DNA from: Paracraurococcus sp042666655
GTDB lineage: Bacteria; Pseudomonadota; Alphaproteobacteria; Acetobacterales; Acetobacteraceae
Assembly: GCF_042666655.1 (NCBI RefSeq)
Contig: NZ_JBHTDE010000001.1
Location: 806,001 to 870,000, forward strand
Direction: 5' to 3'
Length of the DNA stretch: 64,000 bases
Below the pieces are notes generated by a model, which did not search any database, was not told the origin of the DNA, and saw only the letters and a program-made list of their open reading frames with translations. Below, in pieces: positions 9,358 through 16,539 of this stretch. Positions within the stretch are counted from its first letter, which is position 1; every line of letters starts with the position of its first letter. A program made the translations under genes and the position numbers.

Positions 9358-10211
9358 GAACGCATTGCTCCCCGGTCTTCTTGCGCGGGGAGAGTAGTGC
9401 ATTGCGCCGGCCGCGCAACGCTCGCCCGGCCCGGAAGGGCGTCACCGCGCCCACCGTCGGTGGACCTGCCCGTTGGCCCTGCCCCTACCGCGGACCGCCC
9501 GGCCAGCTGACATGAAGGCGGCAGGCCTGCCCTCGGAGCCGCCGGCAGCGATGATGCCGGGCTCGGACGGGCGGCATCGGACGCTGGCGGGCGAGAGGCA
9601 CGGTGGGCTTGGCCTGGTCGGACATGGCCCGGCCGGATGGAACAGGCAGGCACGGAGAAGTGCCACGTGCAGGCAGGCGGCGGCGATGGCACCGACGAAG
9701 GCCGACGCCACCGCTGTTTCCGTCCGGAAGCGAACGCGGCACCGCTGCAGCCTCCTTCTTCCAGCGCAGATCCAGGCGTCCGCGCGTGCACGCGCTCACG
9801 CCATCCGCACCACAAGTTGCCTTGCCTTCCCGCGTGCCCGCGCCCCGACATCGGTGAGCGGCGACCGACCGAAACGCCGGGCCATGTCCATGGGAAGACT
9901 TTGGGGTGAGAGGGCGTCCGGGACACAACCTGTGGTTAAAAGCTCAGTAGTAATAACGGTTCCGTGATTTAGCTGCATATGCTACATTAATTTGTGACAC
10001 CCGAGTGCTCCACGGTGGCCCCAGCGGCCCATGCCGACGTGAATTCGGCGAAATTACAGGTCTCTAGCCGCCCCTCTCCGACGTGCGGCCCACCCAATCG
10101 TCTGTTTTGATGCGAAGTCGATACAATAATGGATATTGAGATATATTCGATGCGGTGAATGAATGTCGCCGCCGGGACTAAAAAGACTACTGCGATTAAG
10201 GGTTGCGGTCG
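9358..10211. other. Long non-coding stretch, AT-rich in its right third
   Basis: About 850 bases between the start of dctP copy 1 and the exosortase locus hold no convincing gene. Two long open frames on opposite strands have low-complexity Arg/Pro/Ala content and no recognisable motif. From about 9900 to 10200 the base composition falls well below the window average, including poly-A/T patches and a GCATATGC palindrome at 9975-9982. Such a drop is typical of a promoter region, and it most likely drives the locus that begins at 10212. No clean -35/-10 pair could be assigned. Confidence 0.6.
9368..9392 (-). promoter_or_regulatory. Possible leader hairpin covering the dctP copy 1 ribosome-binding site
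   Basis: Perfect 7-bp arms CTCCCCG (9368-9374) and CGGGGAG (9386-9392) with an 11-base loop lie just upstream of the start at 9357. In the mRNA one arm is the GGGGAG that should act as the ribosome-binding site, so pairing could limit translation. In this GC-rich genome chance pairing cannot be excluded. Confidence 0.4.
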
Positions 10212-10478
10212 ATGAAAGTCATTAAACCAAATGTGCTGGCGGCAGCTGCGCTGCTGTGCGTCGTCGCTGCTGCGCCTGCCGTTGCGGGGCCGGGAAACTC
10301 CGACTTCGGCCGTGGTGGCGGAAACGGGATCGGCAGTGGTGGTCGCGGTGCCCCGGGGCCGCTTGCCGGGGCCGGGCTGCCCTTCCTGCTGATCGCCGCT
10401 GCGGCTGGCGCCGGAAAGCTGATCCGCTGGCGGCGGGAAGACAATCGCCAGGAACAAGGCCAGCAAGCACAGCGCTGA
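10212..10478 (+). CDS. Small secreted protein with exosortase-type C-terminal sorting signal
   Basis: An 88-residue protein with three parts. Residues 1-26 are a signal peptide (start MKVIKPNVLAAAALL, end APAVAG). Residues 27-47 are a Gly-rich linker. Residues 48-76 form a tripartite tail: PGPLAGAGLP at 48-57, a hydrophobic helix to about 70, and the basic cluster RWRR. That layout matches exosortase substrates of the PEP-CTERM kind, with a variant motif in place of PEP. If both ends are processed, the mature part would be only about 20-30 residues. ATG 10212 is preferred over TTG 10203 because AGGG lies about nine bases upstream. It directly precedes the exosortase gene. The function of the mature peptide is unknown. 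Confidence 0.7.
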   Translation: MKVIKPNVLAAAALLCVVAAAPAVAGPGNSDFGRGGGNGIGSGGRGAPGPLAGAGLPFLLIAAAAGAGKLIRWRREDNRQEQGQQAQR

Positions 10479-10499
10479 ACGACCGCGCGTCGAGCGCTG

Positions 10500-11411
10500 A
10501 TGCATCTGTCCGCAGCTCCGACGTTCCCAACCGGGGGCGACGGCGCAGGGGCTGACCGTGTCGCGACATCGGTCAGCCTCTCCCGCGGCGAGTTGTTCGC
10601 CGCGCTGAGCGTGCTGGGCTTTGCGAACGGGATCACCGGCCGCGTGCAGGGCTCGCTCCTGAAAGAAGGTTTGGCACTGGCGCTTGCCGGTACCTTCGAT
10701 ACGAGTGCGATCGTCTGGGTCGCCTTCTTGGCCTGCCCGGTCATGTTCCTCCGTGGACCGCGGGAGGCACCACGCCGGCTCGACCTGATGGTGGCGGCCG
10801 GCGTCCTCGCCTCGGTCATGCTGCCCATCGCCCCGCTGAGCTGGGTCGCGCTGACCGCGCTCGCACTCTACATCCTGCTCAACCCTTTCGCGCCGGACCG
10901 CGCTCGTTCCCGGTCTGCCGTGCCCCCGTCTTCCGCGCATCGCGGGGCCTGGATCCTCCTGGCCATCACGGGCTCGATGTTCTGGGGGCGCGTGCTGCTG
11001 TTCTCCGCGAGCGCGCCGGTCCTGGGGGCCGATGCCCAGCTTGTCGGCTGGCTCGCCGGGGTGGAGACGGCGGGCAACACGGTGCGCTTCGCAGACGGTG
11101 AGGGTTATGTCTGGATCGCGCCCTACTGCTCGTCGATCAGCAACATCTCCCTGGCTGTTTTATGCTGGGTCATGTTCTCGCAGTTCCGCGGCCTGGCATG
11201 GACCCTGCGGACCACGGCTTGGTGCCTCCTCGCCGCGCTTTCCGTCGTGGTCATCAACGTGACCCGCATCAGCCTGATGGTCCTGCACAAGGAGCAGTTC
11301 GATCTCATCCATGGGCCGGTCGGTGCTGCCGTCGCCAGCTGGCTGAGCGTCGCGGCGGTGCTCGGGATCTGCATGTGGGGGACGCGTCGTGCGCGCGCCG
11401 CTCTGGCTTAG
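10500..11411 (+). CDS. Exosortase family protein (transpeptidase-like membrane protease)
   Basis: A polytopic membrane protein of 303 residues with about eight hydrophobic segments. It carries the exosortase/archaeosortase catalytic triad in order: Cys210 in APYCSSISNISLAVL, Arg256 in INVTRISLMVLH, and His271 in FDLIHGPVGA. Enzymes of this family cut the C-terminal sorting signal of secreted proteins and probably transfer them to an envelope acceptor. The start is taken as ATG 10500; a GTG at 10559 is an alternative because the first 20 residues are not conserved-looking. It overlaps the next gene by 23 bases, so the two are co-translated. It cannot be assigned to a named exosortase subtype from sequence alone. 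Confidence 0.85.
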   Translation: MHLSAAPTFPTGGDGAGADRVATSVSLSRGELFAALSVLGFANGITGRVQGSLLKEGLALALAGTFDTSAIVWVAFLACPVMFLRGPREAPRRLDLMVAAGVLASVMLPIAPLSWVALTALALYILLNPFAPDRARSRSAVPPSSAHRGAWILLAITGSMFWGRVLLFSASAPVLGADAQLVGWLAGVETAGNTVRFADGEGYVWIAPYCSSISNISLAVLCWVMFSQFRGLAWTLRTTAWCLLAALSVVVINVTRISLMVLHKEQFDLIHGPVGAAVASWLSVAAVLGICMWGTRRARAALA

Positions 11412-11886
11412 CCTTTTTCTGCTGCTGCTCGTCGTGAGCGTTGCCGGCAAGGTGGTTGCCGGCACCCAGTCCCTGTCCGGTGTCGAGGAGGCCTTGAAGA
11501 ACACCGCCATGGGGGCGGAACGGGTGGCCAGCTTCCTCGAGCGTCAGGGCTTCCGGGTGGGCGAGGTCGAAAGCATGCCGGACGTCCCGCTCGTGCTGGC
11601 CACGTCCGGCGGGTGTCGTCTCGTGACGGTACTCGCGGCGCCACAAGGGTGGCACCGCGACATCACCCATCAGTTTGCCTCGGCTGGCGACCAGGTCTTC
11701 TTCGTCTTCGATGCGACGATCTACCAGGATCAGCCGAAATGGCCGCCCTGGGTGCACCACTATTGGCAGGTGCTGAACTATTACGTGGGCCGCCGGGTGC
11801 CGACCCGACCGGTCCTGGGGATCGTCGCCTCCGCAGCCTGCGATCTGCGGGGCATGCCGTGGCGGGAGATCGCCGAGCTGCCCTGA
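11389..11886 (+). CDS. Membrane-anchored unknown protein of the exosortase locus
   Basis: A 165-residue protein with one N-terminal hydrophobic helix (residues about 5-25) and a soluble domain that should face the periplasm. It starts at GTG 11389 inside the end of the exosortase gene. The soluble part contains two isolated cysteines (GGCRLV and AACDLR) and a Trp/Tyr-rich stretch (PPWVHHYWQVLNYYVGRR). I do not recognise the family. The position resembles EpsI-like accessory proteins that accompany exosortases, but no clear similarity to EpsI is visible. By context it probably helps the exosortase or presents the acceptor. Confidence 0.7.
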   Translation: MRAPLWLSLFLLLLVVSVAGKVVAGTQSLSGVEEALKNTAMGAERVASFLERQGFRVGEVESMPDVPLVLATSGGCRLVTVLAAPQGWHRDITHQFASAGDQVFFVFDATIYQDQPKWPPWVHHYWQVLNYYVGRRVPTRPVLGIVASAACDLRGMPWREIAELP

Positions 11887-11919
11887 CGCCTGATGCCGGG
11901 TTCCCTTCGGCATCAGGCG
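11887..11919. terminator. Hairpin at the end of the exosortase locus
   Basis: A perfect 12-bp inverted repeat, CGCCTGATGCCG at 11887-11898 and CGGCATCAGGCG at 11908-11919, with a nine-base loop, starts at the stop of the third gene. No T-run follows. It lies between convergent genes and may end transcription from either side. Confidence 0.6.
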
Positions 11920-12010
11920 CATGGCGACGGTGGAACGGGTGCTTGGGCGTCGCACCGCCGCGAGGCGCCGGAGCAGGCACGAACCGTCGCCGTCCAGGCC
12001 ATGCCGAGGG

Positions 12011-13444
12011 TCAATCCCGCCCGCGGAGCGGAATCTCCTTCAGCCGCAGTGCCGCCACCAGGCAGAGCGCCGCGAAGCCGGCGGCGGCCAGGAAGACCAG
12101 CGAGAAGGCCTGCGCCGCCTCCGCCGGGTCGGCCGCCGCGCCGTGTTCCGGCAAGCGCCCCAGCAGCAGCGCCGAGAGGATCGCCACCCCGAAGGCACCG
12201 CCCATCAGCCGGAAGAACATCATGCAGGCCACCGCGATGCCGCCGTCGCGCGCATCGACCGCATTCTGGATGGTCACCGTGATGGGGGAGAACTGGCAGC
12301 CGAAGGCCATGCCGAGCAGCAGCGTCGCGCCGGTGTCCAGCAGCAGCGAATGGCCTAGCCCCACCCAGGCGATCAGCAGGCACATGAGCGTGGCGGTGGA
12401 CGACCCGATCAGGGTCAGGAAGCGGTATTTGCCGGTCTTCGTCACCGCCTGTCCCGCCAGGAAGCTGCCGGTGACGCTGCCGAGCGTCATCGCGATCATC
12501 CGCAGCCCGGCATCCTTGGCCGAGAGCCCGCCGACCATCTGATAGTGCAGCGGCACCAGCACGGTCAGCGACATCATCACCATGGAGGCCAGGCCGGTCA
12601 CCGCGATCGCCATGCGGAAGATGGCGTTGCCGAACAGGTGCAGCGGCAGCATCGGCTGCGGCGCCACCCTTTCCTGCGCGATCAGCCAGACCAGGAAGAC
12701 CGCGCCGAGCGCAAAGCAGCCCCAGGCCTCGGGCGCCGCCCAATGCCCGGCGCGTTGCACCAGGGTGATCCCGATCAGCACCGGTGTGCAGGACAGCAGG
12801 ATCAGCAGCGCCCCCAGCCAGTCGATCCGCGGCCGCTTGTCGGGCCGCGGCAGCCGCCGCAGCTGGAAATAGGTGGCGGCGAAGGCGGCGGCGCCGAGCG
12901 GCAGGTTGATCCAGAAGATCCATTGCCAGGACAGGTACTCGACGAAGAGGCCGCCCAGCACCGGCCCGCCGATATTCGCCGTGGCGAAGGTGGCGGACAG
13001 GTAGCCCTGCACCCGGCCGCGTTCCCGCGGCGGCAGGATGTCGCCGACCACCGCGAGCGAGATCGCCCGCAGCCCGCCGCCGCCGAGGCCCTGCAGCACC
13101 CGCGCCGCGACCAGCGCGCCCATCGACGGGGCGAGGGCCGAGCAGACGGCGCCGAGCGCGAAGATCGAGATCGAGACCAGCAGCACCGGCCGCCGGCCAT
13201 AGAGGTCCGACAGCCGGCCATAGATCGGCGTGGTGACGGTGGAGGCGATCAGATAGGCGCTGACCACCCAGGGCATCAGCGACCAGCCGCCGAGGTCGCC
13301 GGCGATGGTCGATAGCGCGGTGGCGACAATGGTCTGGTCGAGGCTGGACAGGAACAGCGCCAGCATCAGCCCCATGACGATCAGCCGCACCTCGCTCGGG
13401 CTGAAGCTGACGGCCGGGGCAGGGAGGTCGGGTTGGTCGCGCAC
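12011..13444 (-). CDS. DHA2-family multidrug efflux MFS transporter (EmrB/QacA-like)
   Basis: A 477-residue integral membrane protein with about 14 hydrophobic segments. The first helix carries SSLDQTIVATALSTIAGDL, the motif D1 region of 14-TMS drug/H+ antiporters. GRLSDLYGRRPV is motif A, and LGGLFVEYLSWQWIFWINLP is motif C followed by the typical loop. It exports lipophilic cations or acids from the cytoplasm using the proton gradient. The start is GTG 13444. No TetR/MarR regulator or membrane-fusion partner is adjacent. It shares the strand with the neighbouring TRAP gene but has its own 57-base gap. Confidence 0.92.
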   Translation of the reverse strand: MRDQPDLPAPAVSFSPSEVRLIVMGLMLALFLSSLDQTIVATALSTIAGDLGGWSLMPWVVSAYLIASTVTTPIYGRLSDLYGRRPVLLVSISIFALGAVCSALAPSMGALVAARVLQGLGGGGLRAISLAVVGDILPPRERGRVQGYLSATFATANIGGPVLGGLFVEYLSWQWIFWINLPLGAAAFAATYFQLRRLPRPDKRPRIDWLGALLILLSCTPVLIGITLVQRAGHWAAPEAWGCFALGAVFLVWLIAQERVAPQPMLPLHLFGNAIFRMAIAVTGLASMVMMSLTVLVPLHYQMVGGLSAKDAGLRMIAMTLGSVTGSFLAGQAVTKTGKYRFLTLIGSSTATLMCLLIAWVGLGHSLLLDTGATLLLGMAFGCQFSPITVTIQNAVDARDGGIAVACMMFFRLMGGAFGVAILSALLLGRLPEHGAAADPAEAAQAFSLVFLAAAGFAALCLVAALRLKEIPLRGRD

Positions 13445-13501
13445 GATGCCGGCAGGCTAGCCCGCCGAGGCCCCGGGGGATACCGCCCGGGGCGCCGCGC
13501 C

Positions 13502-14584
13502 TCAGCTCCGCGCGGCTTCGGCGAAGGCGAAGGTTTCGTAGGGGTTCTCCGCCACGCGGAACCACTGGTACTGCTCGTTCCTGAAGGCCCGGTAATTCTC
13601 CCACACCTTCTTGAAGTTCGGGTTCTTGGCCGACAGGTCCTCGTACAGCCCGTGCGACTCCCGCCAGGCGGCCTGCAGGATCTCGCGCGGCCAGGCGCGG
13701 AGCTGGGCGCCGCCGGCGATCAGGCGGCGCAGCGCCGGCGGGTTCCAGGCGTCGAACCGTGCATTCTGGTCGGTGTCGATCTCGGCAAGCGCCACCTCGA
13801 TCGCGGCGCGGTACTGTGCCGGCAGCGTCGCCCAGGCCTGCTTGTTGGCGATGAAGCCGCCCATCGAGCAGGGCTCCCAGAAGCCCGGCGCATAGTAGAA
13901 GCGGGCGATGCGGTTCAGACCCAGCTTCTCGTCGTCGTAGGGGCCGATGAACTCGGCGGCGTCGATGACGCCGCGTTCCAGCGCCGGGTAGATGTCACCC
14001 GGTGCGATCTGGGTCGGCACCGCGCCAAGGCGTTCGAAGAGCAGGCCGCCGAGGCCGGAGATGCGGAACTTGAGGCCCTTGACATCCTCGAGCGACTTCA
14101 TCTCCCGCCGGAACCAGCCGCCCATCTGGGTGCCGGTGTCGCCGAAGTTCATGAAGATGCAATTGAAGTTGGCGAACATCTCGTCCGCCAGCTTCTGCCC
14201 GTCGCCGTAGCGCATCCAGGCGGCCATCTGCCGGCGGTTCATGCCGAAGGGCACGCAGGTAAAGAAGGCCAGCGCGGTCTCCTTGCCGTAGTAAAACAGC
14301 GCCGGGGTATGGCCGCATTCGACCGAGCCCTGCTGCACCGAATCCAGCACCTGCAAGGCCGGCACGATCTCGCCGGCCGGGAAGGGGGTGATGCGGAACT
14401 TGCCGTCGGTCAGCTGCGCGACGCGCTGGCTCAGCTTCTCGCAGCTGCCGTACAGCACATCGAGGTTGCGGGGGAAGGAACTCGGCATCCGCCAGCGGAT
14501 TTCCGGGTTCTGGGTCTGCGCGATGGCGGGCGCGGCCAGCGCCGCGGCGCCACCCGCAGCGCCGAGGAATATTCTGCGGTCCAT
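13502..14584 (-). CDS. TRAP transporter solute-binding protein, DctP/TakP type (copy 2)
   Basis: A second periplasmic TRAP binding protein, 360 residues, aligning along its whole length with the one at 8278-9357. Shared blocks include AQTQNPEIRWRM/L, GTQMGGWFR and DAAEF-GPYDDEKLG. It has a Tat-type leader (MDRRIFLGAAGG). I chose ATG 14584 rather than upstream in-frame codons because it begins the leader. Membrane subunits are again absent. It is divergent from a uronate dehydrogenase/aldose epimerase pair with palindromes in between, so its ligand may be a sugar acid; that is inference from position only. Confidence 0.92.
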   Translation of the reverse strand: MDRRIFLGAAGGAAALAAPAIAQTQNPEIRWRMPSSFPRNLDVLYGSCEKLSQRVAQLTDGKFRITPFPAGEIVPALQVLDSVQQGSVECGHTPALFYYGKETALAFFTCVPFGMNRRQMAAWMRYGDGQKLADEMFANFNCIFMNFGDTGTQMGGWFRREMKSLEDVKGLKFRISGLGGLLFERLGAVPTQIAPGDIYPALERGVIDAAEFIGPYDDEKLGLNRIARFYYAPGFWEPCSMGGFIANKQAWATLPAQYRAAIEVALAEIDTDQNARFDAWNPPALRRLIAGGAQLRAWPREILQAAWRESHGLYEDLSAKNPNFKKVWENYRAFRNEQYQWFRVAENPYETFAFAEAARS

Positions 14585-14607
14585 GATTAGCCTCCCTGGA
14601 GCCGACG

Positions 14608-14652
14608 TTACGGCTACCGTAATCATATGTCCGAAAGTTCGGTTGTCGACAA
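14608..14652. promoter_or_regulatory. Operator-like palindromes between dctP copy 2 and uronate dehydrogenase
   Basis: The 162-base divergent gap holds three inverted repeats close together: TTACGGctaCCGTAA (14608-14622), CCGAA-AG-TTCGG (14631-14642) and TTGTCGACAA (14643-14652). The last is a perfect 10-mer of the TTGTnnACAA form often bound by GntR-family (FadR/FCD) repressors of sugar-acid and lactate genes. No regulator gene is adjacent. The placement suggests joint control of uptake and catabolic genes. Confidence 0.6.
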
Positions 14653-14746
14653 GGACGCATCGGTTGCATCCCGCGGTGGCGCGGCCGGCCCTTCACCGCG
14701 TCCCGGCCGCGGTGCACTCTGCGCCCCTACCGAGGAGCCCGATCCG

Positions 14747-15592
14747 ATGCCAGCAGCCCCTGCGAAACCCGTCCTGCTCACCGGCGCCTCCGGCAATCTC
14801 GGCCGTGTCCTGGCGCGGGAGCTTGCGGCGCTGGGCTGGACCCTGCGGCTGACCGACATCGCCGCCTTCCCGGACCCGGTGCCGGACGGCGCCACATTCA
14901 CCCGCATGGACCTGGCCGATGGCGTCGGGCTGCTGCGGCTGGCGGAAGGCTGCGGTGCCATCCTGCATTTCGGCGGCATCAGCGTCGAGCAGCCCTTCGG
15001 CACCGTGCTCGGCCCGAACATCCAGGGTTTGTATCACGTATACGAAGCGGCCCGGCGGGAAGCGGCGCGGGTGATCTTCGCCTCGTCGAACCACTCCATC
15101 GGCTTCCACGAACGCCCGCAGGGCAATGCCGCGAAGCTGGACGTGGACTGCGCCTTCCGGCCCGATGGATTCTACGGCCTCTCGAAAGCCTATGGCGAGC
15201 TGATGGGGCGCACCTACTGGGACAAGCACGGGGTGGAGAACGTCAATTTCCGCATCGGCTCCTGCTTCCCGGAACCGGTCGAGGCGCGGATGCTGGCGAC
15301 CTGGCTGTCCTTCGCCGACCTGGTCCGGCTGTGCGAGGCCGCGGTCACCGCGCCGCGCTCCGGCCACTGCGTCATCTGGGCCTGCTCGAACAACCCGGCC
15401 AGCTTCTGGGGCCGCGACCACCGCGACCGCATCGGCTGGCAGCCGCGGGACAGCGCCGAGGCGTACCGCGACAAGGTCGGCCACATCACCTCGGGCAACC
15501 CGGTGATCGAGCGCTACCAGGGCGGCGGCTATACCGCGATCGACTATTCCCGCACCAAGCCCTCGGCGGCCGACGCCTTCGACCTCGATTGA
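14747..15592 (+). CDS. udh: NAD-dependent epimerase/dehydratase family protein, probable uronate dehydrogenase
   Basis: A 281-residue extended short-chain dehydrogenase. The N-terminal Rossmann motif is LLTGASGNLGRVLA. The catalytic Tyr-x3-Lys is in DGFYGLSKAYGE, preceded by the Ser-bearing FASSNHSIGFHERPQ, which is typical of uronate dehydrogenases (oxidation of D-galacturonate or D-glucuronate to the aldarolactone with NAD). ATG 14747 has GAGGAG nine bases upstream. Its stop overlaps the start of the next gene (TGATG), so it forms an operon with an aldose epimerase. Substrate specificity is inferred. Confidence 0.8.
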   Translation: MPAAPAKPVLLTGASGNLGRVLARELAALGWTLRLTDIAAFPDPVPDGATFTRMDLADGVGLLRLAEGCGAILHFGGISVEQPFGTVLGPNIQGLYHVYEAARREAARVIFASSNHSIGFHERPQGNAAKLDVDCAFRPDGFYGLSKAYGELMGRTYWDKHGVENVNFRIGSCFPEPVEARMLATWLSFADLVRLCEAAVTAPRSGHCVIWACSNNPASFWGRDHRDRIGWQPRDSAEAYRDKVGHITSGNPVIERYQGGGYTAIDYSRTKPSAADAFDLD

Positions 15593-16470
15593 TGGACGGC
15601 ACGCGGGCATCGGGCGCACTCGCGCTTGCCGGGGATGGGTGGGAGGCGGTGCTGCTGCCGGGGCAGGGCGCTGCCTTCGCGCGCCTCGCCTTCCGGGGGA
15701 TCGAGGTGCTGGCGCCCCTGCCGCTCGGCGCGGACCCCAATGCCAGCTTCGCTGGCGCCTTCATCATGGCGCCCTGGACCAACCGGCTGGACGAGGGCCG
15801 GCTGCGGGTCGGCGGCACCGACTGGTACCTGCCCGTCAACCGCCCGGCCGACGCCACCGCGATCCATGGCCTGGTGCGCGACGCCGCCTGGACGGTGGCG
15901 GAGGTCAGGGCCGGCCATGCCGTGCTGGTGCAGCAGGGCGATGCCGCGGCCGCCGGCGTGCCCTGGCATTGGCAGGCGCGGCTCGAGGTGACGCTGGACG
16001 TCGATGGCGCCCGGCTGACGCTCGGCCTGACCAATGCCGGGGCGGAGCCCTTCCCCTTCGGCTGCGGCTGGCATCCCTTCTTCGCCCGGCCGGCCGGCAC
16101 CCGGCTGCGCTTCGCCGCCACCACGCTGTTCGCCCGCGACGCCCGCTGCCTGCCGATCGCCGCCCAGCCGAGCCCCGGCATTGATGGCCCCGAGCGCGAC
16201 TATGAAGGGCTCGACACGCATTTCGCCGGCTGGGACGGTGCCGCGGAGATCGCCCGCCCGGACCTGACGCTGCGGCTGGAGGCCGCAGGCGCCTGGGCCG
16301 CCAACCTGCAGGTCTTCGCGCCGGGCGGCAGCCATATCCTCTGCGTCGAGCCGGTCAGCCATGTGCCGGATGCGCCGAACCGGCCGGACTTCGCGCGTTT
16401 CGGCCCGCTGTCCCTGCTCGCGCCCGGCGAGTCGGTGCAGGCCGCGCTGCGCATCGCCGCGATCGGCTGA
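15592..16470 (+). CDS. Aldose 1-epimerase (mutarotase) family protein
   Basis: A 292-residue galactose-mutarotase-like beta-sandwich protein. The family landmarks are APWTNRLDEGRL (substrate-binding Asn/Arg), ATAIHGLVRDAAW (catalytic His), FGCGWHPFF (second catalytic His) and LCVEPVSHVPDA (catalytic Glu). It interconverts anomers of an aldose or sugar acid. The start overlaps the stop of the dehydrogenase, which supports a role in supplying that enzyme with the right anomer. Confidence 0.88.
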   Translation: MDGTRASGALALAGDGWEAVLLPGQGAAFARLAFRGIEVLAPLPLGADPNASFAGAFIMAPWTNRLDEGRLRVGGTDWYLPVNRPADATAIHGLVRDAAWTVAEVRAGHAVLVQQGDAAAAGVPWHWQARLEVTLDVDGARLTLGLTNAGAEPFPFGCGWHPFFARPAGTRLRFAATTLFARDARCLPIAAQPSPGIDGPERDYEGLDTHFAGWDGAAEIARPDLTLRLEAAGAWAANLQVFAPGGSHILCVEPVSHVPDAPNRPDFARFGPLSLLAPGESVQAALRIAAIG

Positions 16471-16539
16471 GGGACGCGCCCGGGAACGCTTGCCGTGGCG
16501 TGACGTTGCCAGCCGCAACCGCCACACACGGGATGCAGA

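Noticed and set aside
9435..9967. Overlapping 150-190 codon frames on both strands between dctP and the exosortase locus
   Set aside because: Composition is Arg/Pro/Ala-rich without pattern, no ribosome-binding sites, no motif. I treat the stretch as non-coding.
10500..11411. CPBP-type intramembrane protease instead of exosortase
   Set aside because: The Cys/Arg/His order and spacing match exosortases, and the EExxR motif of CPBP proteases is absent.
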